The notes beneath the pieces were generated by a model, which saw only the letters and a list, made by a program, of their open reading frames with translations, had not been told where the DNA came from and did not search any database. Of a DNA stretch of 64,000 nt, positions 9,885 through 18,210 are shown in pieces. The translations under genes and the position numbers were made by a program. How positions within the stretch are numbered: the first letter of the stretch is position 1; the number at the start of each line of letters is the position of its first letter. Source of the DNA: CAWFGW01 sp963815495 (GTDB taxonomy: Bacteria; Bacteroidota; Bacteroidia; Cytophagales; JAAEPT01); NCBI GenBank assembly GCA_963815495.1, contig CAWFGW010000025.1:46150-110149 (forward strand), written 5' to 3'.

Positions 9885-10256
9885 ATGGCTATCATAATAA
9901 CTGAAGAATGTATTAACTGTGGAGCATGTGAACCAGAATGCCCTAACACTGCTATTTACGAAGGTGGTGCAGAATGGGCTTACTCTGATGGCACAAGTTT
10001 ATCACAAATTGAACTAGAGGATGGTTCATCGCTTGACGCTTCTGAAAAACAAGAACCTATTAAAGAAGGTGCTTTTGGAGCTGATGGTGATCAATTTTAT
10101 TATATCGTACCAACGAAATGTACGGAATGTACTGGTTTTCACGAAGAACCACAATGTGCAGCGGTTTGTCCAGTAGATTGTTGTGTGCCTGATCCTGACA
10201 ATGAAGAAAGCGAAGAAGAATTATTAGCCAAAAAAGTTTGGTTACACGGAGAATAA
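9885..10256 (+). CDS. 4Fe-4S dicluster ferredoxin
   Basis: This small ferredoxin (123 residues) carries electrons through two iron-sulfur clusters. The first cluster motif is CINCGACEPECPNTAIY (9-25). The second is CTECTGFHEEPQCAAVCPVDCC (about 82-103), with a longer spacing between its second and third Cys, as in the bacterial 2[4Fe-4S] Alvin-type ferredoxins. The acidic stretch between the motifs and the acidic C-terminus fit a soluble electron carrier. A promoter lies just upstream and a strong terminator just downstream, so it is probably monocistronic. It is divergent from the acyl-CoA reductase gene. Confidence 0.95.
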   Translation: MAIIITEECINCGACEPECPNTAIYEGGAEWAYSDGTSLSQIELEDGSSLDASEKQEPIKEGAFGADGDQFYYIVPTKCTECTGFHEEPQCAAVCPVDCCVPDPDNEESEEELLAKKVWLHGE

Positions 10257-10278
10257 ATTTTAGAAATTTAATAACTTG

Positions 10279-10309
10279 AAAGCCCTGACGTCTGTTAGGG
10301 CTTTTTTTA
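10279..10309 (+). terminator. Intrinsic terminator after ferredoxin gene
   Basis: AAAGCCCTGAC at 10279-10289 pairs with GTTAGGGCTTT at 10294-10304 (11 pairs, one G-U, loop GTCT) and runs into a T-tract. It separates the ferredoxin gene from pgk. Confidence 0.9.
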
Positions 10310-10330
10310 TGTATTGAAACAATAAAAAAT

Positions 10331-11518
10331 ATGATAACACTTAATTCGTACAATTTTAAAGGGAAGAAAGCAATCGTAAGAGTTGACTTTAATGTACCCC
10401 TAGATGCTGATTTTAACATCACTGACTTTACTCGTATCAATGCTGTAGTACCTACAGTAAAAAAAATCTTGAGTGATGGTGGCTCTGCAATCTTGATGTC
10501 TCACTTGGGTAGACCAAAAGATGGGCCTACGGATAAGTATTCATTAAAACATATTGTGAAAGCCGTTTCAGAAAAACTAGGCGTACCTGTAGCATTTGCT
10601 GATGACTGCATTGGTGAGGAAGCCAAAAAGAAAGCTGCTGAACTTAAAGCTGGCGAAGTTTTATTATTAGAAAATCTTCGTTTTTATAAAGAAGAAGAAA
10701 AAGGTGATGCTGATTTTGCCAAAAAATTAGCTGATTTAGGTGCTGACGTTTATGTGAACGATGCCTTTGGAACTGCACACCGAGCCCATGCTTCTACAGC
10801 TGTTATAGCTCAGTATTTCTCTGACAAAGTTTGTGGACTAGTGATGGAAGCTGAACTTGTTAATGCTGATAAAGTATTAAAACAAGGCGTGAAACCAGTT
10901 ACTGCTATTATGGGTGGTGCTAAAGTTTCTGACAAAATTTTAATTATCGAAAAATTATTGGACGTAGCTGACAACATCATTATTGGTGGTGGTATGTCAT
11001 ATACTTTTGTAAAAGCTGCTGGTGGTTCAATTGGAAAATCACTTTGTCAAACCGACCAGTTGGACTATGTGTTAGAACTTCAAAAGAAAGCAGAAGCTAA
11101 AGGAGTAAAAATGATTTTCCCTTTAGACACGGTAATTGCTGATGATTTTAGCAATGATGCAAATATTAAAACAGTAAAAAGAGGCCACATTCCTGATGGA
11201 TGGGAAGGTTTAGACATCGGTCCTGAGACTAGAGAACTTTTTGCAGATATTATCAAAAACTCAAAAACTGTTATTTGGAATGGTCCAATGGGTGTTTCTG
11301 AAATGTCTAATTTTGCCAACGGAACTATTGAGATTGCGAAAGCGGTAAGAGCTGCTACATTAAATGGTGCTTTTTCTTTAATCGGTGGTGGTGACTCTGC
11401 TGCAGCTATCAACAACTTAGGTTTCGGAGATGATGTTTCTTACGTATCTACTGGTGGTGGTGCTTTGTTAGAATACATGGAAGGAAAAACACTTCCTGGT
11501 GTTGCTGCTTTAGATTAA
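10331..11518 (+). CDS. pgk: Phosphoglycerate kinase
   Basis: Phosphoglycerate kinase transfers the acyl phosphate of 1,3-bisphosphoglycerate to ADP in glycolysis. The 395-residue length is standard. Signatures are KKAIVRVDFNVPLD (13-26), the HLGRPK substrate loop, GGAKVSDKI, the hinge and nucleotide-binding NGPMGVSEMSNFA, and the C-terminal STGGGALLEYMEGKTLPGV. It stands alone between two intrinsic terminators. The start is the first ATG after the upstream terminator and agrees with the family N-terminus. Confidence 0.98.
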   Translation: MITLNSYNFKGKKAIVRVDFNVPLDADFNITDFTRINAVVPTVKKILSDGGSAILMSHLGRPKDGPTDKYSLKHIVKAVSEKLGVPVAFADDCIGEEAKKKAAELKAGEVLLLENLRFYKEEEKGDADFAKKLADLGADVYVNDAFGTAHRAHASTAVIAQYFSDKVCGLVMEAELVNADKVLKQGVKPVTAIMGGAKVSDKILIIEKLLDVADNIIIGGGMSYTFVKAAGGSIGKSLCQTDQLDYVLELQKKAEAKGVKMIFPLDTVIADDFSNDANIKTVKRGHIPDGWEGLDIGPETRELFADIIKNSKTVIWNGPMGVSEMSNFANGTIEIAKAVRAATLNGAFSLIGGGDSAAAINNLGFGDDVSYVSTGGGALLEYMEGKTLPGVAALD

Positions 11519-11541
11519 GCCGTCATAATTTTAATTTATTT

Positions 11542-11580
11542 AAATGCCATCTCAAGAAATTAGGGATGGCATTTTTTTTA
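11542..11580 (+). terminator. Intrinsic terminator after pgk
   Basis: AAATGCCATC at 11542-11551 pairs perfectly with GATGGCATTT at 11565-11574 and continues into a T-run. Confidence 0.9.
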
Positions 11581-11644
11581 TATCTTTTGTGGAATTTATT
11601 CTAAAATTACATCTAGGCTACTGTTAAACATAAAAACCAAATCC

Positions 11645-12340
11645 ATGAAAAAATATTTGATTCTACTACTTGTCGCGTTTTCAGTTTCTTCATTTGCACA
11701 AATGGTCATGCCAGAAGAAAAACCCTACATCGAAATAACTGGTGAGGCTGAAAAAGAAATTACCCCTGATGAAATTTATATTTCCATAACACTTTTAGAG
11801 AACCAGGATGGAAAAGACAACCGAAGCATTGAGACACAGGAAAAAGAACTAAAGAAAGAGTTAGCACAAATTGGCGTTGATTTGAAAAACTTAACCTTAT
11901 CAGATGCTAGCTCAAATTACATCAAAGTATCTTGGTTAAGAAAAGATGCGGTTGGAAGAACAGAATACCAGCTAAAAGTCACTGATGCCAGTATGGTGGG
12001 TAAAGTATTTGAAAAATTGGATGAGTTAAAAATCCAGAACGCATACATCGCAAAAGTAGACCACTCTAAGATGGAAGAGTTCGAAAAAGAGATTCGAATA
12101 GAAGCCGTTAAAGATGCTAAATCAAAAGCTGATTATTTATTAACCGCTATTGGTGAAACAACTGGAAAGCCATTAATTATTAGAGAAAACTCTAACAATT
12201 TTTATCCACAAGTATATCGAGCACAAGAAGGCATGATGTATAAGTCTAATGCAAATATGGACGCACCCTCAGACACAAGCTTAGATTTTAAGAAAATAAA
12301 AATTAATGCTTCAGTCTATGTGAAGTTCGCGATTAAGTAA
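11645..12340 (+). CDS. SIMPL-domain (DUF541) periplasmic protein
   Basis: The 231-residue product has a signal peptide ending FAQ (1-19) and then a SIMPL/DUF541 domain, recognisable from PYIEITGEAEKEITPDEIYI, SLDFKKIKINASVYVKFAIK at the end, and the EIRIEAVKDAKSKADYLLTA helix. Members of the family are periplasmic or surface oligomers of poorly known role (BP26 of Brucella and E. coli YggE are examples). It is a single gene ended by a terminator. The last 70 bp are echoed by a decayed copy about 1.7 kb downstream (near 14050-14120). Confidence 0.85.
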   Translation: MKKYLILLLVAFSVSSFAQMVMPEEKPYIEITGEAEKEITPDEIYISITLLENQDGKDNRSIETQEKELKKELAQIGVDLKNLTLSDASSNYIKVSWLRKDAVGRTEYQLKVTDASMVGKVFEKLDELKIQNAYIAKVDHSKMEEFEKEIRIEAVKDAKSKADYLLTAIGETTGKPLIIRENSNNFYPQVYRAQEGMMYKSNANMDAPSDTSLDFKKIKINASVYVKFAIK

Positions 12341-12353
12341 ATTGTTCTTTCTT

Positions 12354-12381
12354 AAAGCACTCTGAATTTTTAGAGTGTTTT
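12354..12381 (+). terminator. Intrinsic terminator after SIMPL gene, between converging genes
   Basis: AAAGCACTCT at 12354-12363 pairs with AGAGTGTTTT at 12372-12381 (one G-U). It lies between two converging genes and may act in both directions. Confidence 0.75.
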
Positions 12382-12392
12382 AAGTATTTTAT

Positions 12393-13547
12393 TTAAAACA
12401 ACCAGTAATATACCTCATTGAACTTAATTACTAGTTTATACAGAATCCCCTTAAAAGAAAAGCCCATTCTATAACTTTCCATATTCCACAAAAGTAAAAA
12501 AGTCAGGAAAACATAGATTTTAAGATTGACATACCTAAAATTAAACTTATAAACTTTCTCTGTTTTGTTTTTCCTGTTTAGAAATAGAGTGATTATTAAT
12601 AAAATAAGAGTAAAATGGATATATAGCCACCTTCCCCAATCGACTGCTAATACAAATACAGGGATGGTAAATAAGCAACACCCCAATATCATCACAAAAA
12701 AATATCGAATAATTTTTTGTTGAACACCCAACTCTTTTAATAAAAAAAATACATGGAGCAGTCCCAAAATAAAACTCACCCCGTAAAGCGAATAATTTTT
12801 TAAATAACTCTTGTAGTAGGAAAACGTGTCAAAGTAATTAGGCCATTCTATAATACCACCTTTAATAACCACTCCTTTTTCCACAAGTATCCTCATGGTC
12901 TCCCCTTGATTAATATCTCCTCCAAAGAGGCCAATCAACACTAAAGGAATAAATGCTGCAAAAAAATATAAGCTACATCTAATCCAATTTACGTGATTCC
13001 TAAACAATACTAATGCAACTACAAAATAAGGAACATAAAAGAATATTATTTCATGAAAAAAACAGGAAACAAAAATCAATACCAAAACAACAGCTTCCCT
13101 ATTTTTAGACAGTCTATCACTAGATAGACAATAAATAAAGTAAGAAAATAACGAAAACAGGATTACCTCTTTTCGTCCTACTGATGTTAAGTTATTTATA
13201 CAAAACATAAAAGTTAGTGGTGACAAAATGAAAAACAGATAAACCAAGCTTATCTCCCTATCTATTAACAACTTACACCAATAAAACAGAAAAAGAAGAT
13301 AAAAAGTAAATTGAGCCAAAAACACCAATAACTGGAGACGTATACCCGTTAAGTTATACAAACAAAACAAAAGACTGCCAGAGATTCCTCTCCGTTTGAA
13401 ACCACCATCCTCATAGTTAATAAGCCAATCACCTAATATCCATGCATGATTAGTAATGTCATAAATAAATATTCTATGTATTATAACAGTCAGCCATGCA
13501 AAAAAGAACAAATAAATCAGTGTTCTATAGCTTCCTAAATAGTCCAT
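12393..13547 (-). CDS. Polytopic membrane protein of unknown function
   Basis: I do not recognise a named family. The 384-residue protein is very hydrophobic with about ten membrane segments, starting with RTLIYLFFFAWLTVIIHRIF. A conserved-looking loop after the first segment reads DWLINYEDGGFKRRGISGS, and a basic C-terminal part precedes the last segments. The overall plan resembles EpsG/Wzy-like polysaccharide polymerases or GT-C glycosyltransferases, but no catalytic motif is clear. It stands alone without polysaccharide genes nearby. Its composition is more AT-rich than that of its neighbours, which together with isolation suggests it could be a transferred gene. Confidence 0.75.
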   Translation of the reverse strand: MDYLGSYRTLIYLFFFAWLTVIIHRIFIYDITNHAWILGDWLINYEDGGFKRRGISGSLLFCLYNLTGIRLQLLVFLAQFTFYLLFLFYWCKLLIDREISLVYLFFILSPLTFMFCINNLTSVGRKEVILFSLFSYFIYCLSSDRLSKNREAVVLVLIFVSCFFHEIIFFYVPYFVVALVLFRNHVNWIRCSLYFFAAFIPLVLIGLFGGDINQGETMRILVEKGVVIKGGIIEWPNYFDTFSYYKSYLKNYSLYGVSFILGLLHVFFLLKELGVQQKIIRYFFVMILGCCLFTIPVFVLAVDWGRWLYIHFTLILLIITLFLNRKNKTEKVYKFNFRYVNLKIYVFLTFLLLWNMESYRMGFSFKGILYKLVIKFNEVYYWLF

Positions 13548-14178
13548 ATGTATTTGAGAGAATTTAATAATAATAAAAATTAAAAATAGTTTACTTAGGT
13601 ATATTCTTATATTTTTAAAAGACTAAAACCTCACTAATTTAATTGTTTAATTGGATCCAACAAAGCCAATTCCAAGTAAAAAAGTAGTTCTAGTGGGTAC
13701 AGTTGTAATGCTATAAAATCTGGCTTAAACCTTACATTATCTTTAATTAAGTTCATTTTTCACAATTTAAAAGATAAAAACAATTAACATTAACTTTATA
13801 TCAATTTAATTATTGAAATGGCTAAGGTAACATGTGCTCTTTGTTTAGAATTTTTCAATTGTGGAGCACTCTGTGAAAATTGTTTGTATTTTTCATAACC
13901 CATAATTATAAGCTCTCTAATTTCTATTTGTTAGTGCGAAACTGTCTAGCGCAAAAAAGTGAACCAACTAATAGAAAAAAATACTTTATATGTTAAAAAG
14001 AACAAATATGAACTACGCTTCAGTTTTAAGAACTCGCCTCTGTTAAAAAAATACAAGTTTGGATTTAAAAAAATAAAAAAAATCAACGATCCGGTATATG
14101 TGGAGTTTTCAATTAAATAAAATATTTAACCCCACCATATTTTATCAAGATTGCTTCAACAATAGCTGGAGCAATCTT
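13548..14178. other. Gene-poor 630-bp spacer with decayed sequence
   Basis: No intact gene larger than about 60 codons is convincing here. It contains a 26-codon cysteine-rich ATG frame at 13818-13898 (see findings), a decayed 3' end of a SIMPL-type gene near 14050-14120, and a plus-strand terminator at 14147. The rest is AT-rich with no pattern I could assign. Confidence 0.6.
13990..14120 (+). pseudogene. Decayed 3' fragment of a SIMPL-domain gene
   Basis: The frame ending with TAA at 14118-14120 encodes FKKIKKINDPVYVEFSIK, which aligns with the true SIMPL protein C-terminus FKKIKINASVYVKFAIK. At DNA level the similarity extends left through ACAAGTTTGGATTT, but there it continues in another frame, so at least one indel is present; stops occur in all frames further upstream. 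The left edge is approximate: weak similarity (AAATATG...GCTTCA) can be followed to about 13990. This looks like the remnant of a duplicated neighbour gene. Confidence 0.6.
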
Positions 14179-14190
14179 TTATTTTTTTAA
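14147..14190 (+). terminator. Intrinsic terminator (plus strand)
   Basis: AAGATTGCT at 14147-14155 pairs with AGCAATCTT at 14170-14178 and is followed on the plus strand by a T-rich run. Only the decayed SIMPL fragment precedes it on that strand, so it is probably a relic of that gene. It also abuts the stop of the converging outer-membrane gene. Confidence 0.75.
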
Positions 14191-15534
14191 CCCTTTCAGA
14201 ACATCAAAAGCAAATGAAAAGTCTAACCTTATTTCTGGATAAGCAACCATTTCTCCATTAACTTGTTGAGCATGTAAACTACCATCTAATTTTATAGCTA
14301 CTTCAGGTTGTGGTCGATATAGCAAACCTAAAGAAGGTTTATAAAATACTCCATCATCACTTACTCCTACCTCATTATCTCCTCCAAATTTTTTGTTTTG
14401 AATAATTTCGGGATGCGACATGTAATCAAAAAACACATAAGGTACAAATTGTCCAACTCTAGTTTGAATATCATAACCTAGTCGTATATACCATGTTTTG
14501 GCTATATAGGAGGTGTGTTTAACAATGTCTGACTCCGTCAAGACCTCGTTAATTTTATCACTATTTTCACTTAAAAACCTCTTTCTTTGTTGTTCAGATA
14601 TTGTCGCATTTTTAACAATATCAAGTGTTTTAGTAGCATCTCTAATGGCATCATGAGGAGATAAATACACCTCACTCTGCAATAAAATATTCCCTATTTT
14701 TTTTTCTACGAACAATCCAAATACATAAAATCGATCAGTCTGCATCCAGGATAACACCCCCCCTTCAGATATTGGATTTAGATCATTAATTATTGGAGAA
14801 ACATTACCTCCTGATAAAAAGCCGGAAGTTCCAACAATCAGATTATTATCATCGGATTTGAATCGAAAATCCCAACCTAAAGGTATTACAGACTTACGGG
14901 GGCCTCCTTCACCATTTTCTGTACTTAAAAAATAACTGATTTGATTTCCTTTTATAGGCATTGCACCATGTAATGCGAAAGAGGTAGTTCGGGTTAAAAA
15001 AAGATGGTCGTAATCAAATAATTCTGGAGGTTCTATACCAATGAAGGTAGGAATCTGATCTAGTTTACTATTATAGAGACCAAAATTTCGATACATTTTT
15101 CCAATTCGAATTTGAAAAAAATCTTTTATCAAAAAATTTCCATAGGCATTTCTAATTTCCAATACTTCGGATCCATTATGAGCGAGATTAAAAAAAACAC
15201 TGATTCTATTCGATAAGTTTTGACTCCCGTATATGTGAAAGTTCTGTATAGGTGACCAATTAATTGGCCCATTTTCAAAAATTCTATTTCCTTCTTCCGT
15301 AATTTGGGGAGCATCGAAAACTTGTTCAACATTGGCATTGATAAATCCATAACAGGCAAATACCTTGTCGGTATTTTCGATATTCAATTGTAACAACTCA
15401 TCGAGAGTCATATCAAAAAGATTATCTAGTTCAAGATTCTCAGCGCTTGTATTGATATCAGATTTGTTATTTTGACCATATAAAAAAAATGAAGTTAAAA
15501 ATATCGTGACCATGGTTAGAATATTTTCTCTCAT
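14179..15534 (-). CDS. Outer-membrane porin-like beta-barrel protein
   Basis: The 451-residue protein has a signal peptide (MRENILTMVTIFLTSFFLYGQ). A short N-terminal motif follows, NLFDMTLDELLQLNI at about 40-54, of the 'SLEELLNIEV' type seen at the start of many outer-membrane receptors. The remainder is an alternating aromatic barrel pattern with RIGKMYRNFGLYNSKLDQIP and GLLYRPQPEVAIKLDGSL, ending with a barrel-type strand. This fits a phosphate-selective-porin-like or general porin family. The substrate is unknown. It stands alone, between the plus-strand terminator and the divergent CWC gene. Confidence 0.7.
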   Translation of the reverse strand: MRENILTMVTIFLTSFFLYGQNNKSDINTSAENLELDNLFDMTLDELLQLNIENTDKVFACYGFINANVEQVFDAPQITEEGNRIFENGPINWSPIQNFHIYGSQNLSNRISVFFNLAHNGSEVLEIRNAYGNFLIKDFFQIRIGKMYRNFGLYNSKLDQIPTFIGIEPPELFDYDHLFLTRTTSFALHGAMPIKGNQISYFLSTENGEGGPRKSVIPLGWDFRFKSDDNNLIVGTSGFLSGGNVSPIINDLNPISEGGVLSWMQTDRFYVFGLFVEKKIGNILLQSEVYLSPHDAIRDATKTLDIVKNATISEQQRKRFLSENSDKINEVLTESDIVKHTSYIAKTWYIRLGYDIQTRVGQFVPYVFFDYMSHPEIIQNKKFGGDNEVGVSDDGVFYKPSLGLLYRPQPEVAIKLDGSLHAQQVNGEMVAYPEIRLDFSFAFDVLKGLKK

Positions 15535-15608
15535 AGCCGCTTAGTTATGTTCGCTTTTATAATCAACAAAAAATTCACATTTGACCTCATTAACTTCATA
15601 TTTGTAAA

Positions 15609-15953
15609 ATGAACAACTGCATTATCTGCCAACAAAATTTTGAGTGTGAAGTAAATAATAAAAATTGCTGGTGTCTATCATTACCTCGTATTTTAGAAAT
15701 TTACACTATTTCATGTTTATGTAAAAATTGTTTAGATAAAAATATTCAAAATAAAATCGCTACTATACTTCAAAAGTTCAAACAAACAAATTGTAATGAA
15801 GCCGTTACATTTAAAGATTTACCTGTACTCCAGCATTATGACTACACAATAGAAAATGGTCTTTGGGTCTTTACTTCCTGGTATCATTTGCGAAGAGGTT
15901 ATTGCTGTGGCAACGGGTGTCGAAATTGTCCTTATGAAAAGAGCATTGAGTAA
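15609..15953 (+). CDS. Cysteine-rich CWC / DUF5522 fusion protein
   Basis: The 114-residue protein appears to join two small cysteine families. Residues 4-43 (CIICQQNFEC, CWC, CLCKNCLD) match the cysteine-rich CWC family. Residues 74-111 (YDYTIENGLWVFTSWYHLRR then GYCCGNGCRNCPYE) match DUF5522, whose hallmark is VFT..YHL.RGYCCG.GCR.CPY. Fourteen or more Cys residues suggest metal binding, most simply zinc or an iron-sulfur cluster; the role is unknown. It is followed by the Dph6-like gene on the same strand, 128 bp on. Confidence 0.8.
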   Translation: MNNCIICQQNFECEVNNKNCWCLSLPRILEIYTISCLCKNCLDKNIQNKIATILQKFKQTNCNEAVTFKDLPVLQHYDYTIENGLWVFTSWYHLRRGYCCGNGCRNCPYEKSIE

Positions 15954-16004
15954 AGAGATTTTAGTAATGAGAAAAGTAAAACCAAGACAAAAAGTATAAG
16001 GAAT

Positions 16005-16049
16005 AAAGTACAATGAATAATTTAAAAAAGTCTTATGACATTGTACTTT
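16005..16049. repeat. Intergenic inverted repeat
   Basis: AAAGTACAATG at 16005-16015 is repeated inverted as CATTGTACTTT at 16039-16049. It is followed by imperfect direct repeats of GTAC-centred words (TTGTACTT, AATACT, TGTACTC) up to 16075. The appearance is that of a dispersed intergenic repeat rather than a terminator. Confidence 0.6.
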
Positions 16050-16081
16050 GTACTTAATACTCTGTACTCAATACTAAAAGC

Positions 16082-16819
16082 ATGCATAAATCACTATTTA
16101 ACTGGAGCGGAGGAAAAGACTCTTCTTTAGCACTATATCACCTTTTAAAAGACCCCTCCTATTCCGTTGAAAAATTATTAACGACTATTAACAGTAATTA
16201 CAAGCGAATATCCATGCATGGAGTTCGGGAAGAATTACTCAATGAACAAGCCAAACAGATAAATCTTCCACTTCATAAACTTTATTTACCCGATCAACCG
16301 AGTATGGCAGACTATGAAATACTCATGTCAAATACTCTGGACAATCTTAAGAATGAAGGTTTTACTCACAGCATTTTTGGAGATATTTTCTTAGAAGATT
16401 TAAAAAAATACCGAGAAGATAAATTACACGCGAAAGGCTTTCAAGCACACTTCCCTATTTGGAAACGAAATACAAAAGAACTGATTCATGAATTTATTGA
16501 CCTTGGTTTTAAAACAGTTTTAGTATGCATAAAATCTAATGTACTTCCAAAAGAGTTTGCAGGAAGAATTATTGACAAAGAATTTCTAAAAGATCTACCT
16601 AAAAATGTAGATCCTTGCGGTGAAAATGGCGAGTTTCATACCTTTGTGTTTGATGGACCAATTTTCAAAAACCCAATTCCGATTGAAATTGGAGAAACTG
16701 TTTTCAAAACCTATGATGCTCCTAAATCCTCGGAAGATACCTGCGATAGTAGCACTCCCAAAGATATGGGGTTTTGGTTTACTGAATTAACTCATTCTAA
16801 ATTAAATACATCCAAATAA
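16082..16819 (+). CDS. Dph6-like ATP pyrophosphatase (diphthine-ammonia ligase family)
   Basis: The 245-residue protein opens with the PP-loop FNWSGGKDSSLALYHLL (5-21), which binds ATP and forms an adenylate. It continues with the family blocks HGVREELLNEQAKQ, FGDIFLEDLKKYRE, FPIWKRNT and DPCGENGEFHTFVFDGP. These are typical of the Dph6/MJ0570-related family. Bacteria make no diphthamide, so the bacterial substrate is a different, unidentified acid that becomes amidated or thiolated. The 3' end overlaps the converging DUF983 gene by 23 bp. Confidence 0.88.
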   Translation: MHKSLFNWSGGKDSSLALYHLLKDPSYSVEKLLTTINSNYKRISMHGVREELLNEQAKQINLPLHKLYLPDQPSMADYEILMSNTLDNLKNEGFTHSIFGDIFLEDLKKYREDKLHAKGFQAHFPIWKRNTKELIHEFIDLGFKTVLVCIKSNVLPKEFAGRIIDKEFLKDLPKNVDPCGENGEFHTFVFDGPIFKNPIPIEIGETVFKTYDAPKSSEDTCDSSTPKDMGFWFTELTHSKLNTSK

Positions 16820-17138
16820 TTCTGGCTTTTCTATAGTTAAATGTAGACATCAGTACAATTAAGCCTACTAACAAATAGATCACATATTCCAATTGTATTT
16901 TTATCAATAAACTCAAAACTAAGACTATTGCCATTTCAGCAACACCAAGTCCATAACTTACATACATAGCTCCAATAAAATAGCCTGGTTCTTTTTCAAA
17001 CTTATACCCACATTGAGCACATACCGTATTCATGACTGGTGTTTTAAATAAAAAAGCATTTCCTTTAGATTGGAACACTTCTCCATTTCCACATTCAGGA
17101 CATTTTTCATGAATTACGCTTTTTATTAATGTTGCCAT
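16797..17138 (-). CDS. DUF983 membrane protein with zinc-ribbon-like head
   Basis: The 113-residue protein begins with a cytoplasmic zinc-ribbon-like head (CPECGN at 14-19, CAQCGY at 39-44). The DUF983 signature EKEPGYFIGAMYVSYGLGVA follows, and two to three membrane segments to the end. Family members are small inner-membrane proteins of unknown role, often reported near respiratory genes. It converges with and overlaps the Dph6-like gene and is divergent from the AraC regulator, with about 97 bp between. Confidence 0.88.
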   Translation of the reverse strand: MATLIKSVIHEKCPECGNGEVFQSKGNAFLFKTPVMNTVCAQCGYKFEKEPGYFIGAMYVSYGLGVAEMAIVLVLSLLIKIQLEYVIYLLVGLIVLMSTFNYRKARIIWMYLI

Positions 17139-17235
17139 TTTATCCCTGTTTATTTATACAAATATGGTATTTTGACTTACATTTTCTTTTATAATAAAGT
17201 TTCTAATATTTGTATTATTCAGACATAATTGACAA

Positions 17236-18129
17236 ATGAAAAAAATAGAGGTTTTAAAAATAAATCAGTTTAAAGATGTTACTAAAACTGAAGGTTTTTA
17301 TTTTAACAACTTTAAAGATCATTTTCACATCCATCAAAAAGCTATTTCAATTCCTCATAAGCATGACTTTTTCTTAACCGTGTTATTTACCAAAGGATCA
17401 GGAATTCATGAAATCGATTTTAATAGTTATGAAATAAAGCCTGGAAGCATATTTCTACTTAACCCTGGACAAACCCATTATTGGGAACCTTCAGAAGATA
17501 CTGAAGGGTTTGTGTTTTTTCATTCAAAAGACTTTTTTGATATCGGCTTTAATAAGCATTCTGTTTTTGATTTCCCTTTTTTTTCCTCTTTACTTAACCC
17601 TTCGGTTTTGTATCTACCCCCTTCAAATGACGAAAGGATCAAATCTTATTTTCAAGAACTACAAATTGAATATGCCCATGAAAACAGCTTTAAAAAAGAA
17701 AAAATAATTGCTTTATTAGACTTAATCTATATTGAGTTAAGTCGAGTTTACCCTCATACACTAAACAACTATGTTTTAAAATCAAACACCATTACTCAGC
17801 ACTTAAGGCAATTAGAACAACTCGTTGAAGAAAAGTACAAAACAGATAAATCTCCCGCTTCTTATGCTGACATGTTAAACATTTCTGCCAGGCACCTCAA
17901 TAGACTTACACGTGAATCGCTTGGCAAAACGACTACCCAACTCATCACTGAACGTGTTATTTTAGAAGCAAAACGTATACTGGTACACAACAACGATTCT
18001 TTAGCCAATATTGCTTATACACTCGGTTATGAGGATTATGCTTATTTTTCACACCTTTTTAAAAAATGGACGGGGTTTACTCCTTCTGAATTTACTCGTA
18101 AGTACAAGTCTTCTAAAACTCTATCGTAA
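17236..18129 (+). CDS. AraC-family transcriptional regulator with cupin sensor
   Basis: The 297-residue protein has an N-terminal cupin-like ligand domain (about 35-120: HDFFLTVLFTKGSGIHEIDF, KPGSIFLLNPGQTHYWEP). The two C-terminal helix-turn-helix motifs of AraC regulators follow (about 190-290: SPASYADMLNISARHLNRLT, NIAYTLGYEDYAYFSHLFKK, TGFTPSEFTRKY). It probably binds a small molecule and activates transcription. No neighbouring operon identifies the target. A hairpin terminator follows. Confidence 0.9.
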   Translation: MKKIEVLKINQFKDVTKTEGFYFNNFKDHFHIHQKAISIPHKHDFFLTVLFTKGSGIHEIDFNSYEIKPGSIFLLNPGQTHYWEPSEDTEGFVFFHSKDFFDIGFNKHSVFDFPFFSSLLNPSVLYLPPSNDERIKSYFQELQIEYAHENSFKKEKIIALLDLIYIELSRVYPHTLNNYVLKSNTITQHLRQLEQLVEEKYKTDKSPASYADMLNISARHLNRLTRESLGKTTTQLITERVILEAKRILVHNNDSLANIAYTLGYEDYAYFSHLFKKWTGFTPSEFTRKYKSSKTLS

Positions 18130-18159
18130 CACGAAATTCGAACCTAATATTTAATAACA

Positions 18160-18191
18160 AAGACACCTCTCCAATCCTGAAGAGGCGCCTT
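18160..18191. terminator. Bidirectional terminator hairpin
   Basis: AAGACACCTCT at 18160-18170 pairs with AGAGGCGCCTT at 18181-18191 with two mismatches. It sits between the converging AraC gene and the type IX-secreted protein gene. Confidence 0.65.
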
Positions 18192-18210
18192 TTAGTTCAC
18201 AGCAAAAAAA

